Shown: positions 45,705 through 54,856 of the stretch, in pieces
Layout of the letters: each line of letters opens with the position of its first letter
Numbering within the stretch: position 1 is the stretch's first letter
Assembly (NCBI GenBank): GCA_040702975.1
Contig: CP159990.1
Span: forward strand, 4,193,936-4,257,935
Length of the DNA: 64,000 nucleotides
Reading direction: 5' to 3'
Source of the DNA: Roseburia hominis
GTDB lineage: Bacteria > Bacillota > Clostridia > Lachnospirales > Lachnospiraceae
Position numbers and translations under genes: made by a program
Notes under the pieces: model-generated
Told to the model about the DNA's origin: nothing
Database searches by the model: none
Seen by the model: the letters and a program-made list of their open reading frames with translations, nothing else

Positions 45705-46655
45705 CTACATTTCCTGATGCTTCTTAATAAAAGCATCAAATATAATAGCCGCAAGCACTACTACTCCGATAATCGCATTCTGGAAAATGGATGAAATTCC
45801 AACCTGAGTCAGCCCGCTTTTCAGCACTTGAATCAACAGCACGCCAAAAATTGTTCCGCCCACGCCACCGCGTCCTTCACGCATAGAGGTCCCGCCAAGC
45901 AGAACTGCAGCAATCGCATTAAATTCAAACCCCGTTCCCGAGTTCGGGTTACCGGATTCGATTCGGCAGCATAGAAGCAAGCCGCCAATCCCCGCCATCA
46001 CCGCTGCATATACAAACGCTTTTATCGTATTTTTGCTGACAGATGCTCCCGCCAGCGTCAGCGCTTCTGAATTTCCTCCAAGACCAGTTACCTTCATTCC
46101 AAATCTTGTCCTGCGAAGAACAATCCATGTGAACCCAAAACAAGCCAGTGCAATCCACACCGAATATGGTAAGCCCAGAAATTTTGTTTTGGCAATGGCC
46201 CGGAAAATCGGGTGGCTGAAATAAACCGTCTTGCTGTCACACGCAAGCAGTGCGATGGATTTGATAATATTCTGGGTACCCAAGGTTACAATAAATGCAG
46301 GAATCATGCCCTTTGCCACAATAAATCCATTTAAAAAACCAAATACGGCCGTGATAAGCAGCACGATCAAAATCGCCGCCCCCATCATAAACCCCTGGTT
46401 CAGCAGGACAATCCACAATACTGAGGTCGCACTGACGATGGATCCCAGAGACAGATCCGTTCCCTGAAGCAGAACGATGAGGGTCTGTCCGCAGGCAACC
46501 ACAAGCAGCGGCGCAGCCTGGCTGAAAATATTGGTAATATTTTGTACGGTAAAATAATTGTCAACCAGCAAACCATAAATACACATGAGAATCAGCATCA
46601 TATAGAGAGCCGGCGGTATTTTTGTCAGTCTTAATTTTTCCTTCACTTCCTCCAC
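45705..46655 (-). CDS. ribose-type ABC transporter permease, first copy
   Basis: 316 residues. Hallmarks VACGQTLIVLLQGTDLSLGSIVSA and AIAAVLLGGTSMREGRGGVGGTIFG identify the RbsC family. The start is given as GTG 46655, one base after the ATPase stop; the ribosome site is ambiguous (GGTGGAGG). About nine membrane helices. Confidence 0.9.
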   Translation of the reverse strand: MEEVKEKLRLTKIPPALYMMLILMCIYGLLVDNYFTVQNITNIFSQAAPLLVVACGQTLIVLLQGTDLSLGSIVSATSVLWIVLLNQGFMMGAAILIVLLITAVFGFLNGFIVAKGMIPAFIVTLGTQNIIKSIALLACDSKTVYFSHPIFRAIAKTKFLGLPYSVWIALACFGFTWIVLRRTRFGMKVTGLGGNSEALTLAGASVSKNTIKAFVYAAVMAGIGGLLLCCRIESGNPNSGTGFEFNAIAAVLLGGTSMREGRGGVGGTIFGVLLIQVLKSGLTQVGISSIFQNAIIGVVVLAAIIFDAFIKKHQEM

Positions 46656-46656
46656 C

Positions 46657-48153
46657 TCAACTTCCCAAAAGCATCATTTGGCCGATCTTTTCCTGCGAAA
46701 ACTCGCTGCGCTCCATCTGACCGACGATTCTGCCATTATTCATGATATACATTCTGTCACTCATACCGATAATTTCCTGCATTTCAGAAGAAATCATAAG
46801 AATGGATTTTCCCTCACTCGCAAGCTGATCCATAAGCGCATAGATTTCCATCTTCGCTCCTACGTCGATTCCTCTCGTCGGTTCGTCAAAAATTATGACG
46901 TCCGTATTAGCCGACAGCCATTTCGCCACAACAACCTTCTGCTGGTTACCTCCCGAAAGCGCAACCGCCAGCTTTTTGACACTGGGCGTCGCAATTTTCA
47001 GGCTTTTTACATAATCCTCGGCAACGCTGTCATTTTTCTTCTGATCGATCAGAAAATGTGGAAAAATTTTCTTTATGCTCACTGCCACCACGTTCCAGGA
47101 AATCGGAGCTCTCACTGCAAGCCCCAGCCTCTTTCGATCCTCCGGAAGAAGTCCGAGCCCCTGGCTTACTAAATATTTCGGTCGCTTTCGAGTTACATTT
47201 TTACCGTGAAGATAGACTTCTCCACTTTGTATTTTATCAATTCCAAATACCAGCCTTGCCATCTCGGTTCTGCCTGCACCGACAAGTCCTGCAAGTCCTA
47301 CAATCTCCCCTTTGTTCACGACCAGAGAACATTCCTTTACCTTGCCTGCTTTGTCGCAAAGCTTCTCTGCTCTTAATGCTTCCCCTTCAAACTCATTGGG
47401 CGTTCTTACATAGACCTGACTGATATCACGTCCTACCATGAGATTTACCAGTTCCTCATCGGACAGATCGCCCTGCCTGAGAGTCTGAATGTATTTTCCA
47501 TCCCGCAGCACCGTGATCCGGTCACCGATATATTGAAATTCTTTCATTCTATGTGAAACATAAATAATTCCGATATTTCGCTTTTTTAATAGATGAATCT
47601 GCTGAAAAAATGATTCCACTTCCCTGTCCGACAAGGTTGCTGTCGGCTCATCAAACACGATTATTTTAGGATCCGTAGATATTGCTTTTGCAATCTCTAT
47701 CATCTGCTGCTCAGCAACGCCCAGATATTTCACCGGCTTTGTCGTATCTATATTTTCACAATTCAGGGTTTTTAAAATTTCTTTTGCCTGCTTCTGCATC
47801 AGCTTCTGATTCACAATACAGGTTCCTTTGTACACAGGCTCACGATTAAAAAAAATATTCTGTGCCGCATTTAAGTGCGGAATCATAGTCAATTCCTGAT
47901 ATACGGCCACAATTCCATTGTCGAGCGCCTCTTTCGGCGTCTTAAAATTCACCTTTTTCCCCTGGAAATAGATATCCCCTTTTTCGGGCTGATAAGCGCC
48001 CAGAATACATTTGGACAAAGTACTCTTCCCGGCCCCGTTTTCCCCTACCAGAATATGAACTTCCCCGGGGAACAAATCAAAATTCACATTATCCAGCGCC
48101 TTAACACCGGGAAATTCTTTTGTTAAACCTTCTACCTTTAAAATTGGTTCCAT
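46657..48153 (-). CDS. ribose-type ABC transporter ATPase (duplicated domain)
   Basis: 498 residues from ATG 48153, 8 nt after GGAGG. First ATPase half: Walker A GENGAGKSTLSKCILG, signature LGVAEQQMIEIAKA, Walker B IIVFDEPTATLS. Second half has a degenerate Walker A region (GLVGAGRTEMARLVFG), then LSGGNQQKVVVAKWL and VIIFDEPTRGIDVGAK. This matches RbsA/MglA length and layout. It powers import with the two permeases. Confidence 0.95.
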   Translation of the reverse strand: MEPILKVEGLTKEFPGVKALDNVNFDLFPGEVHILVGENGAGKSTLSKCILGAYQPEKGDIYFQGKKVNFKTPKEALDNGIVAVYQELTMIPHLNAAQNIFFNREPVYKGTCIVNQKLMQKQAKEILKTLNCENIDTTKPVKYLGVAEQQMIEIAKAISTDPKIIVFDEPTATLSDREVESFFQQIHLLKKRNIGIIYVSHRMKEFQYIGDRITVLRDGKYIQTLRQGDLSDEELVNLMVGRDISQVYVRTPNEFEGEALRAEKLCDKAGKVKECSLVVNKGEIVGLAGLVGAGRTEMARLVFGIDKIQSGEVYLHGKNVTRKRPKYLVSQGLGLLPEDRKRLGLAVRAPISWNVVAVSIKKIFPHFLIDQKKNDSVAEDYVKSLKIATPSVKKLAVALSGGNQQKVVVAKWLSANTDVIIFDEPTRGIDVGAKMEIYALMDQLASEGKSILMISSEMQEIIGMSDRMYIMNNGRIVGQMERSEFSQEKIGQMMLLGS

Positions 48154-48172
48154 AGGGTCACCTCCACCTTTA

Positions 48173-48261
48173 CTGAACTGCCGCGTCAGACAATGCCTCA
48201 CTCATAACTTCAAGAGGGGTTCGCTATTGACATCGGCACCTTACCTGATACGGCAGTTCAC
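48173..48261 (-). other. stem-loop between binding-protein and ATPase genes
   Basis: TGAACTGCCGCGTCAG (48173-48188) pairs with CTGATACGGCAGTTCA (48246-48261) with two mismatches. Such intercistronic stems often protect the upstream binding-protein mRNA and lower expression of downstream genes. It ends 20 nt before the ATPase start codon. Confidence 0.55.
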
Positions 48262-48313
48262 TCAGTTTCTAAATACACCTGATCAGATGTCTATAGAACA
48301 TCCGTATAAATGA

Positions 48314-49471
48314 TTAATCGTACCAGGCTTCATCGCTCATATATCCGTCAATATTTTCAGATGTAATGAGTGGATTGTGTCTTTCCGCCGGAAACGGAAT
48401 AAAATATTCTTCCGGAAGTGTTCCGTCATTCAGATACTGAACCAAATAGATCACCGCCAAATAAGTGGAACCATACGGGTCTGTATTATACGTACAATAA
48501 AGATCTCCATCCTTAACTGCCTGAGCCGCATCCTTGGATGCATCTGCGCCACCCACATAAACGCCGTCTATATTCATGGCTTTTAGTGCCTGGATCGCTC
48601 CAATCGCCATCTCATCATTACAGCTTGCAACGATTGTCAATTCATCCGCCACGCCTTCTCCCTGAAGCAGATTCTCCATGACCTGCATTCCTTCCGCACG
48701 TTTACAGTTCGCAGTTTGTGAAGCAATAATCTCAATATCCGGATACTCTGCCAGTGCATCCTCTATTCCCTGTTTTCTTTCTTCCATATTCTGAACACCT
48801 GCAGGGCCTTCCAGAATGATTGCTTTTCCTTTACCACCAGCAGCCTCACAGAGTTCTTTTGTTACCAGATAACCTGTCGCATAATAATCAACGCCGGTTC
48901 TCATAAAAGCGCCCTTTTCCGGTGCTGTTCCGATTGCCACTACCGGAATTCCCTTTTCATTCGCCAGATCAACAGCCGGCTGAATTCCCTTTGAATCAGA
49001 AGGATGAATTACAAATGCATCCACTCCCTGCTCAATCAGGGACTCCATAATAGAAACCTGCTCTTCAATAGAATCCTGTGTTGCAGGCGCCAGTGTCTGC
49101 ACCGTGATATCAAGGTCTTTTCCTGCCTGTGCTCCGCCATCCCACATACCGATCATATAGGGGTTCGTAGAATTTCGGGTCATGACTACAATATTATATT
49201 TGTCCTTTGCCTTGACTTCTGTCCCAACAGACCTTCCAATACCGGTAATCGGCAGTGGCAGTTCATTCATCGCATAATCACTCGCACGGTTGACATTTAC
49301 ATTGAGGCTGAAGTCTTCGTTCACTTTTGCGCCTTCTTCTGCTTTCTCTACATCGACAGCTAATTCATCCCCGGTCTTGGTGCTGCCATCTGTTTTCTTA
49401 CCTGTACATCCGGTCATCATCCCAAAGACCAATACCGTTGCCAATAATGCAGATACGATTCTCTTTTTCAT
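48314..49471 (-). CDS. ribose-type sugar-binding lipoprotein
   Basis: 385 residues. Lipobox MMTGC after a short signal (Cys at about 22). An acidic linker of about 60 residues precedes the periplasmic-binding-protein domain (YNIVVMTRNSTNPYMIGMWDG; ESLIEQGVDAFVIHPSDSKG; IVASCNDEMAIGAIQAL). It is the first gene of the ABC operon with a promoter at 49545-49574 and an operator downstream of the -10. The linker is longer than in RbsB. Ligand unknown; a pentose or related sugar is likely. Confidence 0.92.
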   Translation of the reverse strand: MKKRIVSALLATVLVFGMMTGCTGKKTDGSTKTGDELAVDVEKAEEGAKVNEDFSLNVNVNRASDYAMNELPLPITGIGRSVGTEVKAKDKYNIVVMTRNSTNPYMIGMWDGGAQAGKDLDITVQTLAPATQDSIEEQVSIMESLIEQGVDAFVIHPSDSKGIQPAVDLANEKGIPVVAIGTAPEKGAFMRTGVDYYATGYLVTKELCEAAGGKGKAIILEGPAGVQNMEERKQGIEDALAEYPDIEIIASQTANCKRAEGMQVMENLLQGEGVADELTIVASCNDEMAIGAIQALKAMNIDGVYVGGADASKDAAQAVKDGDLYCTYNTDPYGSTYLAVIYLVQYLNDGTLPEEYFIPFPAERHNPLITSENIDGYMSDEAWYD

Positions 49472-49520
49472 TCTTTTTCCTCCTTAATGAAGTTTTGTCT
49501 TTTTCTGCATAATGCATTAG

Positions 49521-49574
49521 ACATTTGATATTTTATTTTATATAAACTTACCATCTATTTGTACATTTTGTCAA
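49521..49574 (-). promoter_or_regulatory. ABC operon promoter with GntR-type operator
   Basis: On the minus strand TTGACA (49569-49574), 18-nt spacer, TAAGTT (49545-49550). The motif ACATTTGATATTTTATTTT (plus strand 49521-49539) lies just downstream of the -10, fitting a repressor site. Confidence 0.6.
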
Positions 49575-49624
49575 TATTTTTTCTCACTATTTTTATTTTT
49601 TAGATATTTTCCAACATTTTTCTC

Positions 49625-49678
49625 TTGACTATCCCGTTTTTTGTTGATATATTCTATATTAGATATTTGATATTTTAT
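49625..49678 (+). promoter_or_regulatory. metallo-hydrolase promoter with GntR-type operator
   Basis: TTGACT (49625-49630), 17-nt spacer, TATATT (49648-49653). AGATATTTGATATTTTAT (49661-49678) overlaps the expected transcription start. It is the mirror of the arrangement at the divergent ABC promoter. Confidence 0.68.
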
Positions 49679-49727
49679 AAAATGTAGCTTTTAACCAAAA
49701 TTCACTTATTACGAAAGGAAATTTATT

Positions 49728-50582
49728 ATGAAAATTACAGTTCTTCTCGAAAACACAAGTATGTACAGCAAATATTTAAATTCCGAGCATGGCTTTTCAG
49801 CATGGATCGAAGATGAGGATGTCAAGATTCTTCTGGATACAGGATTTTCAGATAAGTTTATTCAAAATGCAGAAGCCCTTGGCATCGATCTTCGCCTTGC
49901 CGATTATGTCATTCTCTCCCATGGTCACTGGGACCACACCGGCGGCTTAAAACATCTTATTAAATATTACAAGGATAAGGCCATGGCAAAGAAGCCTATT
50001 CTTTTGTACACCAGCGATGATATCTTTTTAAAGAGATATGAGTTCAATTGGAACACTCCGGTCGGAATGGACGTCAGCAAAGAGGTGCTGGAGCAATACT
50101 TTGATGTCAGAGTAACTCCGGAGCCATTGTGGCTGACAAAGAATCTTGTGTATCTTGGCCTGACGGAAAGGACCAATGATTTTGAGCATGTTCATCCGCA
50201 GACTTCCCAGCAGCTTCGGGACGGCGTATGGTGCGATGACTGTGTTGACGAGGATACCGAACTTGCATATCTCCACAAAAACAAACAGGAGGTCAGCATC
50301 GTTGCAACCTGTGCACACTATGGAATATGTAACATTATGGAATATGCCAAAAAAGTGACCGGGGCAACACAGGTTAATACCTACCTGGGCGGTTCACACC
50401 TTCGTATTGATGAGGTTCCTCAGTCACAGGTTGACAAGACTTGCGAGTATGTGTCAAAGGCTAACCTTAAAAGCTTTTATATCTGTCATGATACAGATCT
50501 TCATTGCAAACGTGCTCTTTGGAACGCAACTCCGGAGGCAGCAAAAGAAACCGGAACAGGCCATGTGTTAGAATTGGAATAA
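49728..50582 (+). CDS. MBL-fold metallo-hydrolase
   Basis: 284 residues. ILLDTGFS and the metal motif LSHGHWDHTGGL (HxHxDH, about 64-70), later THCAHYGI-like and GGSHL and ICHDTD blocks identify the metallo-beta-lactamase fold, subgroup near the dihydropterin-RFA-P synthase-like hydrolases. It is divergent from the ribose-type ABC operon and shares the operator, so it may process the imported compound or a lactone form. AAAGGAA precedes the start. Exact reaction unknown. Confidence 0.9.
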   Translation: MKITVLLENTSMYSKYLNSEHGFSAWIEDEDVKILLDTGFSDKFIQNAEALGIDLRLADYVILSHGHWDHTGGLKHLIKYYKDKAMAKKPILLYTSDDIFLKRYEFNWNTPVGMDVSKEVLEQYFDVRVTPEPLWLTKNLVYLGLTERTNDFEHVHPQTSQQLRDGVWCDDCVDEDTELAYLHKNKQEVSIVATCAHYGICNIMEYAKKVTGATQVNTYLGGSHLRIDEVPQSQVDKTCEYVSKANLKSFYICHDTDLHCKRALWNATPEAAKETGTGHVLELE

Positions 50583-50628
50583 GATTAAGATAAAAGGTTA
50601 CTCTGTGTTTCTTTAGCTTAGTAACCTG

Positions 50629-50682
50629 AATGCAGACAGCCTCTCCATCCACTTTTCAGGACGGGGAGGCTGTCTGCATTCT
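50629..50682 (+). terminator. strong hairpin after the metallo-hydrolase gene
   Basis: GAATGCAGACAGCCTC (50629-50644) and its exact inverse (50667-50682). No long T-run follows. A smaller AGGTTAC/GTAACCT hairpin lies just upstream (50596-50628). Confidence 0.55.
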
Positions 50683-51032
50683 GCAAATGAGATATTTTAC
50701 AAATTTCTGCAAACTTGCAAAGTAACCATTGTATTTCTGATTTTCCGTGCTATAATTCTTTAGAGAAGTATCAGATTCTGAGCAGACAAAAAGAGCAGTT
50801 CGGAATAAACAAGAACTGCTCTGAATGTGATTCTTCTCAATTGTACCAATTCGCGGACGTTTAGCCTGAAATGATATGGGGATAGTATTTTCCCTCATTT
50901 GATAAAAATTCCAGATTTCGGATAAAACTGTAAGAAATCAATGGAAAAACCGGCCGAAAAAATTTTTTTGGGCATGCTTCGCAGACCTTCCGTTGGGAGG
51001 TCTTGAAAAAACAGTATGAATGGAACTGCTGT

Positions 51033-52190
51033 TTAGCTTGGTTTTGCATATGTCCTTCCGAGTTGTTCCATACTCGCACAGCCACATTCCGGACAGACAC
51101 GGATATCATAATTCCAGACAGCCTTTAACAGTTCTGCTATAGATAAATCTGTATATTGTCGCTTGAATTTCTGGTATCCTTGTAGTTTGAAAATCAATTT
51201 CAGATTTTTTGATTTCATACGGTTATTTAGGAAACCATAGTAACGGATTTTTTGGAATCCTGATGGAAGTACATGCATCAGAAATCTTCGGATGAATTCT
51301 GTGTTCGGAAGAGTGATTTCCCGTTTAGGGTCACCGGGTTTTATTCCACGTGCCGAAAAAGTGGTTTCTGATTGTGTGACAGAGAGAATCCTGCTGTTGG
51401 AAATAGCAATCTTATGGGTATATCGTCCCAGATATTCGATTGCATTCCCAAAACCATTGAACGTCTCTTTGATGTAAGGACACCAGTCTTTTTCATATAG
51501 ATTGTTTTTCCATTCTTTCCAACAGTAAGAGTTCTGGAGTTCTTTACAGGAAGAGGAAAAGGACAGCATTCTGTTCCGATAATAATTCTCTAGATGGGCA
51601 AGATATTTTCCTTTGAATTTATCGCGAAGCACTTTAACGGGAATAAAAAAAGTCCCTTTGGATTTCCGGATCTTTTGATCAGCAGTCAGACCGCCTCCGG
51701 ATACGATACAATGCATGTGCACATGATAATCCAGTTCCTGGTTCCACGTGTGAAGAACCTGAATAATGCCGGGCGTTGCTCCGAGATACCTCTGATTTTG
51801 GGATAATTCCAGAAGTGTTTCGGCGGAACATCTGTGCAGAAGATTGTACAGGAGTTTCTGATTACAGTAGATCAGGGAGTTCAGTTCATGTGGGAGTGTG
51901 AACACCACATGAAAGTAAGGGGTGTCAATGACCTCTGCTCTCCGCTTATCTGCCCAGATTTCCATTCGTACAGCCTGGCAGTTGGGGCAGTTCCGATTCC
52001 GGCAGGAATTGTGGTGGACTTGCGTATGTCCACAGACTGTACATTGGCTGATGTTACAGCCGAGTTTTCCGGTTTTACAGTTAAGGATGGCATGAGAAGT
52101 CTTTTCCTGAACACCGGACTGGTGATGTAAGGCAGAAAAATTTTCATAGGAATAGTGCCAGATTTGGGAAATTTTACTGTTTGTCAACAA
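51033..52190 (-). CDS. IS91-family HUH transposase, copy A
   Basis: About 385 residues from TTG 52190, 5 nt after GGAGG in the last codons of the recombinase gene (alternative TTG 52187); the frame remains open further upstream but only overlapping the recombinase. N-terminal zinc finger (CTVCGH, CRNRNCPNCQ), HUH motif HVHMHCIVSGGG, catalytic Tyr region YLGRYTHKIAISN and a C-terminal CPECGC. It would act by rolling-circle transposition. Confidence 0.9.
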   Translation of the reverse strand: MLTNSKISQIWHYSYENFSALHHQSGVQEKTSHAILNCKTGKLGCNISQCTVCGHTQVHHNSCRNRNCPNCQAVRMEIWADKRRAEVIDTPYFHVVFTLPHELNSLIYCNQKLLYNLLHRCSAETLLELSQNQRYLGATPGIIQVLHTWNQELDYHVHMHCIVSGGGLTADQKIRKSKGTFFIPVKVLRDKFKGKYLAHLENYYRNRMLSFSSSCKELQNSYCWKEWKNNLYEKDWCPYIKETFNGFGNAIEYLGRYTHKIAISNSRILSVTQSETTFSARGIKPGDPKREITLPNTEFIRRFLMHVLPSGFQKIRYYGFLNNRMKSKNLKLIFKLQGYQKFKRQYTDLSIAELLKAVWNYDIRVCPECGCASMEQLGRTYAKPS

Positions 52191-53046
52191 GAGCACCTCC
52201 AAACTGGTCAAAAGGACTAAGTGCCGCCTGTACCCCATTACTGGCAAGATGGACATAAATAGTGGTGGATAACAGTGATTTATGTCCAAGGAGCTCTTTG
52301 ATTGTGAGCAGGTCAGTGCCATTTTCATAAAGATGGGTGCCAAAAGCATGGCGAAACGAGTGGCAGGTGAGTTTCTCATTCCAACGAAAAGTTTTGCGGT
52401 ATTGCACAAATTTATTAGAGAAACTAGTAGAGCTATAGGGTGCATTTTCCTTTCGGTTCGCAGGGAAAAGCCAGTTTTTGGGTTTTCCACATTGGAACCA
52501 ATAAGCAGTAAGTAAATCCAGGGCATACTTTGAAAGGATAGCGTACCTGGAAGAACGGTTCTTTGCATGCCGGATAAAGATCCTCATCTGTTTGCGGTCG
52601 ATATCCTCATAACGGAGGGAACAGACTTCACCGAGACGAAGCCCGGAAGAATACATGAGAACAAGCATGGTTTTTTCTTTTATATCAGGGATATCGGAAA
52701 AATAACCAGAGATTTCTTCTCTTGTAGGGACAAACGGGATATAAGTGTCGAACTTACGTAGGGGGAGGTGGGTAGCATCCCAGGGCTTATGAAGAACATA
52801 CATGGTAAAAAAACGGAGCTGGGAAATCGCACAGTTAATGGTGCGGTCAGACAGGTTTCTGCTATATGAAAGCCATCTGACAAAATCACGCAGTTCTGAC
52901 CATGTCACTTCTTCAGGCTGTTTATGAAGAAAGCATTCAAGATAGTCCAGGTAAGCGCGAATGTAGGTACAGTAAGCAGATAAGGTATGGTCAGTAAGAC
53001 CGCGAAGGGAAATCATTTCCCGAAAAGTATTGAAATATTTGTCCAT
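52174..53046 (-). CDS. tyrosine recombinase of the IS91-family element, copy A
   Basis: 290 residues from ATG 53046 (AAAGGAG 9 nt upstream). SAM-like N-terminal domain, then the catalytic set: Arg in SSGLRLGEVCSL, HSFRHAFGTHLYENG (HxxR), LGHKSLLSTTIYVHL (His, Tyr). Stop overlaps the transposase start. Such XerC/D-like partners accompany some IS91-like elements; its role in transposition is not known. Confidence 0.92.
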   Translation of the reverse strand: MDKYFNTFREMISLRGLTDHTLSAYCTYIRAYLDYLECFLHKQPEEVTWSELRDFVRWLSYSRNLSDRTINCAISQLRFFTMYVLHKPWDATHLPLRKFDTYIPFVPTREEISGYFSDIPDIKEKTMLVLMYSSGLRLGEVCSLRYEDIDRKQMRIFIRHAKNRSSRYAILSKYALDLLTAYWFQCGKPKNWLFPANRKENAPYSSTSFSNKFVQYRKTFRWNEKLTCHSFRHAFGTHLYENGTDLLTIKELLGHKSLLSTTIYVHLASNGVQAALSPFDQFGGALVDKQ

Positions 53047-53338
53047 GATAAAAAACTCCTTTGTGATGAAATGAAAAGTAATGTATTCCTCACGCAAGAA
53101 GGCGGTGGACGAATAAAAAAATAAGATAAGTAGTTGTTGAGTTTAAAAATCCATGATAAACTAAGCATAGCAGTTTTCTTGTATTGTTTTAGGTTGTCTT
53201 GTGGTGATTCAACAATAAAACAAATATAAAAAAACTGCTACTTTTATTTTGAGAAAAATGAAATTTTCAAGAAAAAGTAGTGGAATCACGTACTTAGGGC
53301 TAGCCGTCGCGTTAGCGACTTGGTACAATAATTTATAT

Positions 53339-53412
53339 GGAAGCATAGCTCAGCTGGGATGAGCGTTCGCCTCACACGCGAGAGGTCATGGGTTCGAGCC
53401 CCGTTGCTTCCA
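53339..53412 (+). tRNA. tRNA-Val (anticodon CAC)
   Basis: 74 nt fold as a full cloverleaf: acceptor GGAAGCA/TGCTTCC, D arm GCTC-GAGC, anticodon stem TTCGC/GCGAG with loop CTCACAC (anticodon CAC), T arm ATGGG-TTCGAGC-CCCGT, discriminator A. CCA is not encoded. The 5' end lies 10 bp from IS copy A, so its natural promoter has been replaced or displaced; a TACAAT at the IS end is at -10-like distance. Confidence 0.93.
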
Positions 53413-53568
53413 TTTTTTGATGGAATCCTTTAAAACTGCAGGTCCCAGTAACCATGCGGGTTTTGAGGTTTTCTATGTGGAAATTTTACTATCCTGATAG
53501 ACATGTTTTTTCTTGGTTATGCAACACAAAATGTAACGCGAAAATAGAGGGGCATTCTTTGAAATAAC

Positions 53569-53598
53569 GAAGCTGCCGTCGGCAATGACGGCGGCTTC
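53569..53598 (+). terminator. GC-rich hairpin downstream of tRNA-Val
   Basis: GAAGCTGCCGTC and GACGGCGGCTTC pair with one mismatch around a 6-nt loop. There is no T-run. It could be a weak terminator. 53413-53866 otherwise holds no gene that I can support. Confidence 0.4.
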
Positions 53599-53684
53599 AG
53601 CCTTACATTGAATACATTTATACTATCATTTATTGATTAAATGTAGAACATCGAACTTCATTTGTTTTTATTTAAGTTCTCGAA

Positions 53685-53733
53685 AAATATTAATTTCCCA
53701 GTTTTCATAATGAAAACTGGGAAATTAATATTT
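53685..53733. repeat. perfect 24-bp palindrome
   Basis: Arms 53685-53708 and 53710-53733 are exact inverses around one base (core CCCAGTTTTCAT A ATGAAAACTGGG). It lies about 135 bp after the stop of the 50-residue gene and may be a bidirectional terminator, although 24 perfect pairs are unusually long for that. Confidence 0.7.
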
Positions 53734-53866
53734 ACTTTATTTCTTATTAAATCTTTATACTTTTTAATTCACTCAATATGGAACGCAAATAGCATACCCC
53801 TTAATATGCCCACTTGCACTCCAAATATAATATGTTAAAAAACAGAACCAATATCTTAGATAATTT

Positions 53867-54019
53867 TCAAATCACTTTTGGCGATTGTGTTTTATGCATA
53901 CTTAACTTCAATTTTGGGCTTTTTTCCACATATGCGTTCATCCCCATATCCACCATCGCCTTTTTTTGCTTATTTGCCTTAACTTTTTTGAAACAATTTC
54001 GTTCTAATACGTTTTTCAT
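53867..54019 (-). CDS. 50-residue basic peptide coupled to the 2TM/GAF-like gene
   Basis: The ATG at 54019 overlaps the upstream stop (ATGA), and GAGGAGG lies 9 nt before it. The product starts MKNVLERNCFKKVKANKQKK and continues with a Lys-rich region and a single Cys at residue 9, no membrane segment. I do not recognise it. Coupling and the strong ribosome site argue that it is translated. A toxin, an adaptor or a signal peptide are open possibilities. Confidence 0.6.
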   Translation of the reverse strand: MKNVLERNCFKKVKANKQKKAMVDMGMNAYVEKSPKLKLSMHKTQSPKVI

Positions 54020-54813
54020 AGAATACCTCCTCTCGCCTTAAATAGTTCAGGAACTTTCTCATGTAACTGCTGGGTATAGTTAAGAATAAGATTTGATAAA
54101 GCCTCCTGATTTTCATTTGTTACTTTTATTTCATTCTTACTGTCAAAGGCTACTATCGAATCAATATTTCCATCTTCACTAAAAGTCGGACATACTATAA
54201 TAAACCTCAAATCACTAGTTTTGTTTTTCTGATAATCGTTTAAATTGTAATCTTTTTCATTACTAATAATTAAATTATCATCGTAGACCATTCTTCTAAA
54301 AGAAAAGCACTCTCCAACTAATCCTTGTTTATCAGCCTCAGGCAACACCTGAAACTTCAGATTGTTTGTCACTCCCGCTTCAGCCAGACCATCAATATTT
54401 TTAATACAAAAATAGAGTTCTTTTTCTTTTGAAAAAAAATTTTTTAAGTTCAACCAAATGCTTCTCTTTGGAACAAAAATACGGATATTTATATCACAAT
54501 ACTCTTTCCCTAAGCTTTTTGTTAAAGCCGCCACCATTATCTCTTTCGTATATTTCATTAACTCTGTGGCTTGCCTTCTATGTATGCTTTCCTTTATTTC
54601 AGCCATAATTAGATTTGATGTTAACAATACGAAAGTTAAAGATATGCCTAGAAAAGAAAAAGCATTTTTTAAAAACTCAACATCAATACCCGCTCCAACA
54701 TATTGTTGTTTTTGCGCCCATTCAAGAACATTCGTCGAACCTAAAAAACTAAATAAAGCGGGAATTAACGAAAATATAACACCTCTTACCAATATAGCTT
54801 TTATGCTTCTCAT
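54016..54813 (-). CDS. two-helix membrane protein with GAF-like cytoplasmic domain
   Basis: 265 residues. Membrane helices at about 8-28 and 48-68, a helical linker (IKESIHRRQATELMKYTKEIM), then a domain with the order of a GAF fold (CFSFRRMVYDDN, LRFIIVCPTFSEDGNIDSIVAFDS). No output domain is visible. It is followed by the coupled 50-residue gene. Upstream are DnaA-box-like repeats and a TATAAT. A sensor or a membrane effector triggered by a small ligand are possible. GAF assignment is my reading of the pattern. Confidence 0.7.
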   Translation of the reverse strand: MRSIKAILVRGVIFSLIPALFSFLGSTNVLEWAQKQQYVGAGIDVEFLKNAFSFLGISLTFVLLTSNLIMAEIKESIHRRQATELMKYTKEIMVAALTKSLGKEYCDINIRIFVPKRSIWLNLKNFFSKEKELYFCIKNIDGLAEAGVTNNLKFQVLPEADKQGLVGECFSFRRMVYDDNLIISNEKDYNLNDYQKNKTSDLRFIIVCPTFSEDGNIDSIVAFDSKNEIKVTNENQEALSNLILNYTQQLHEKVPELFKARGGIL

Positions 54814-54856
54814 CTTGCCGCCTCATATAATTATATTATATCATGAAATTGATGAA

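Larger units (their letters stand above)
50751..53329 (-). mobile_element. IS91-family element, copy A (2579 bp)
   Basis: Boundaries are set by where three copies stop matching: one end ATTGTACC AAGTCGC and the other AAAGAATTATA. The flanks differ completely (here CCGTGC at the low side and AATTTAT at the high side). It carries a tyrosine recombinase gene and an HUH transposase gene. The starting end has a hairpin GTCGC-TAAC-GCGAC; an ATTGTACCAA-type inverted motif also occurs about 90 bp inside the other end. Copies B and C are the same length and differ by only a few bases. Confidence 0.92.
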
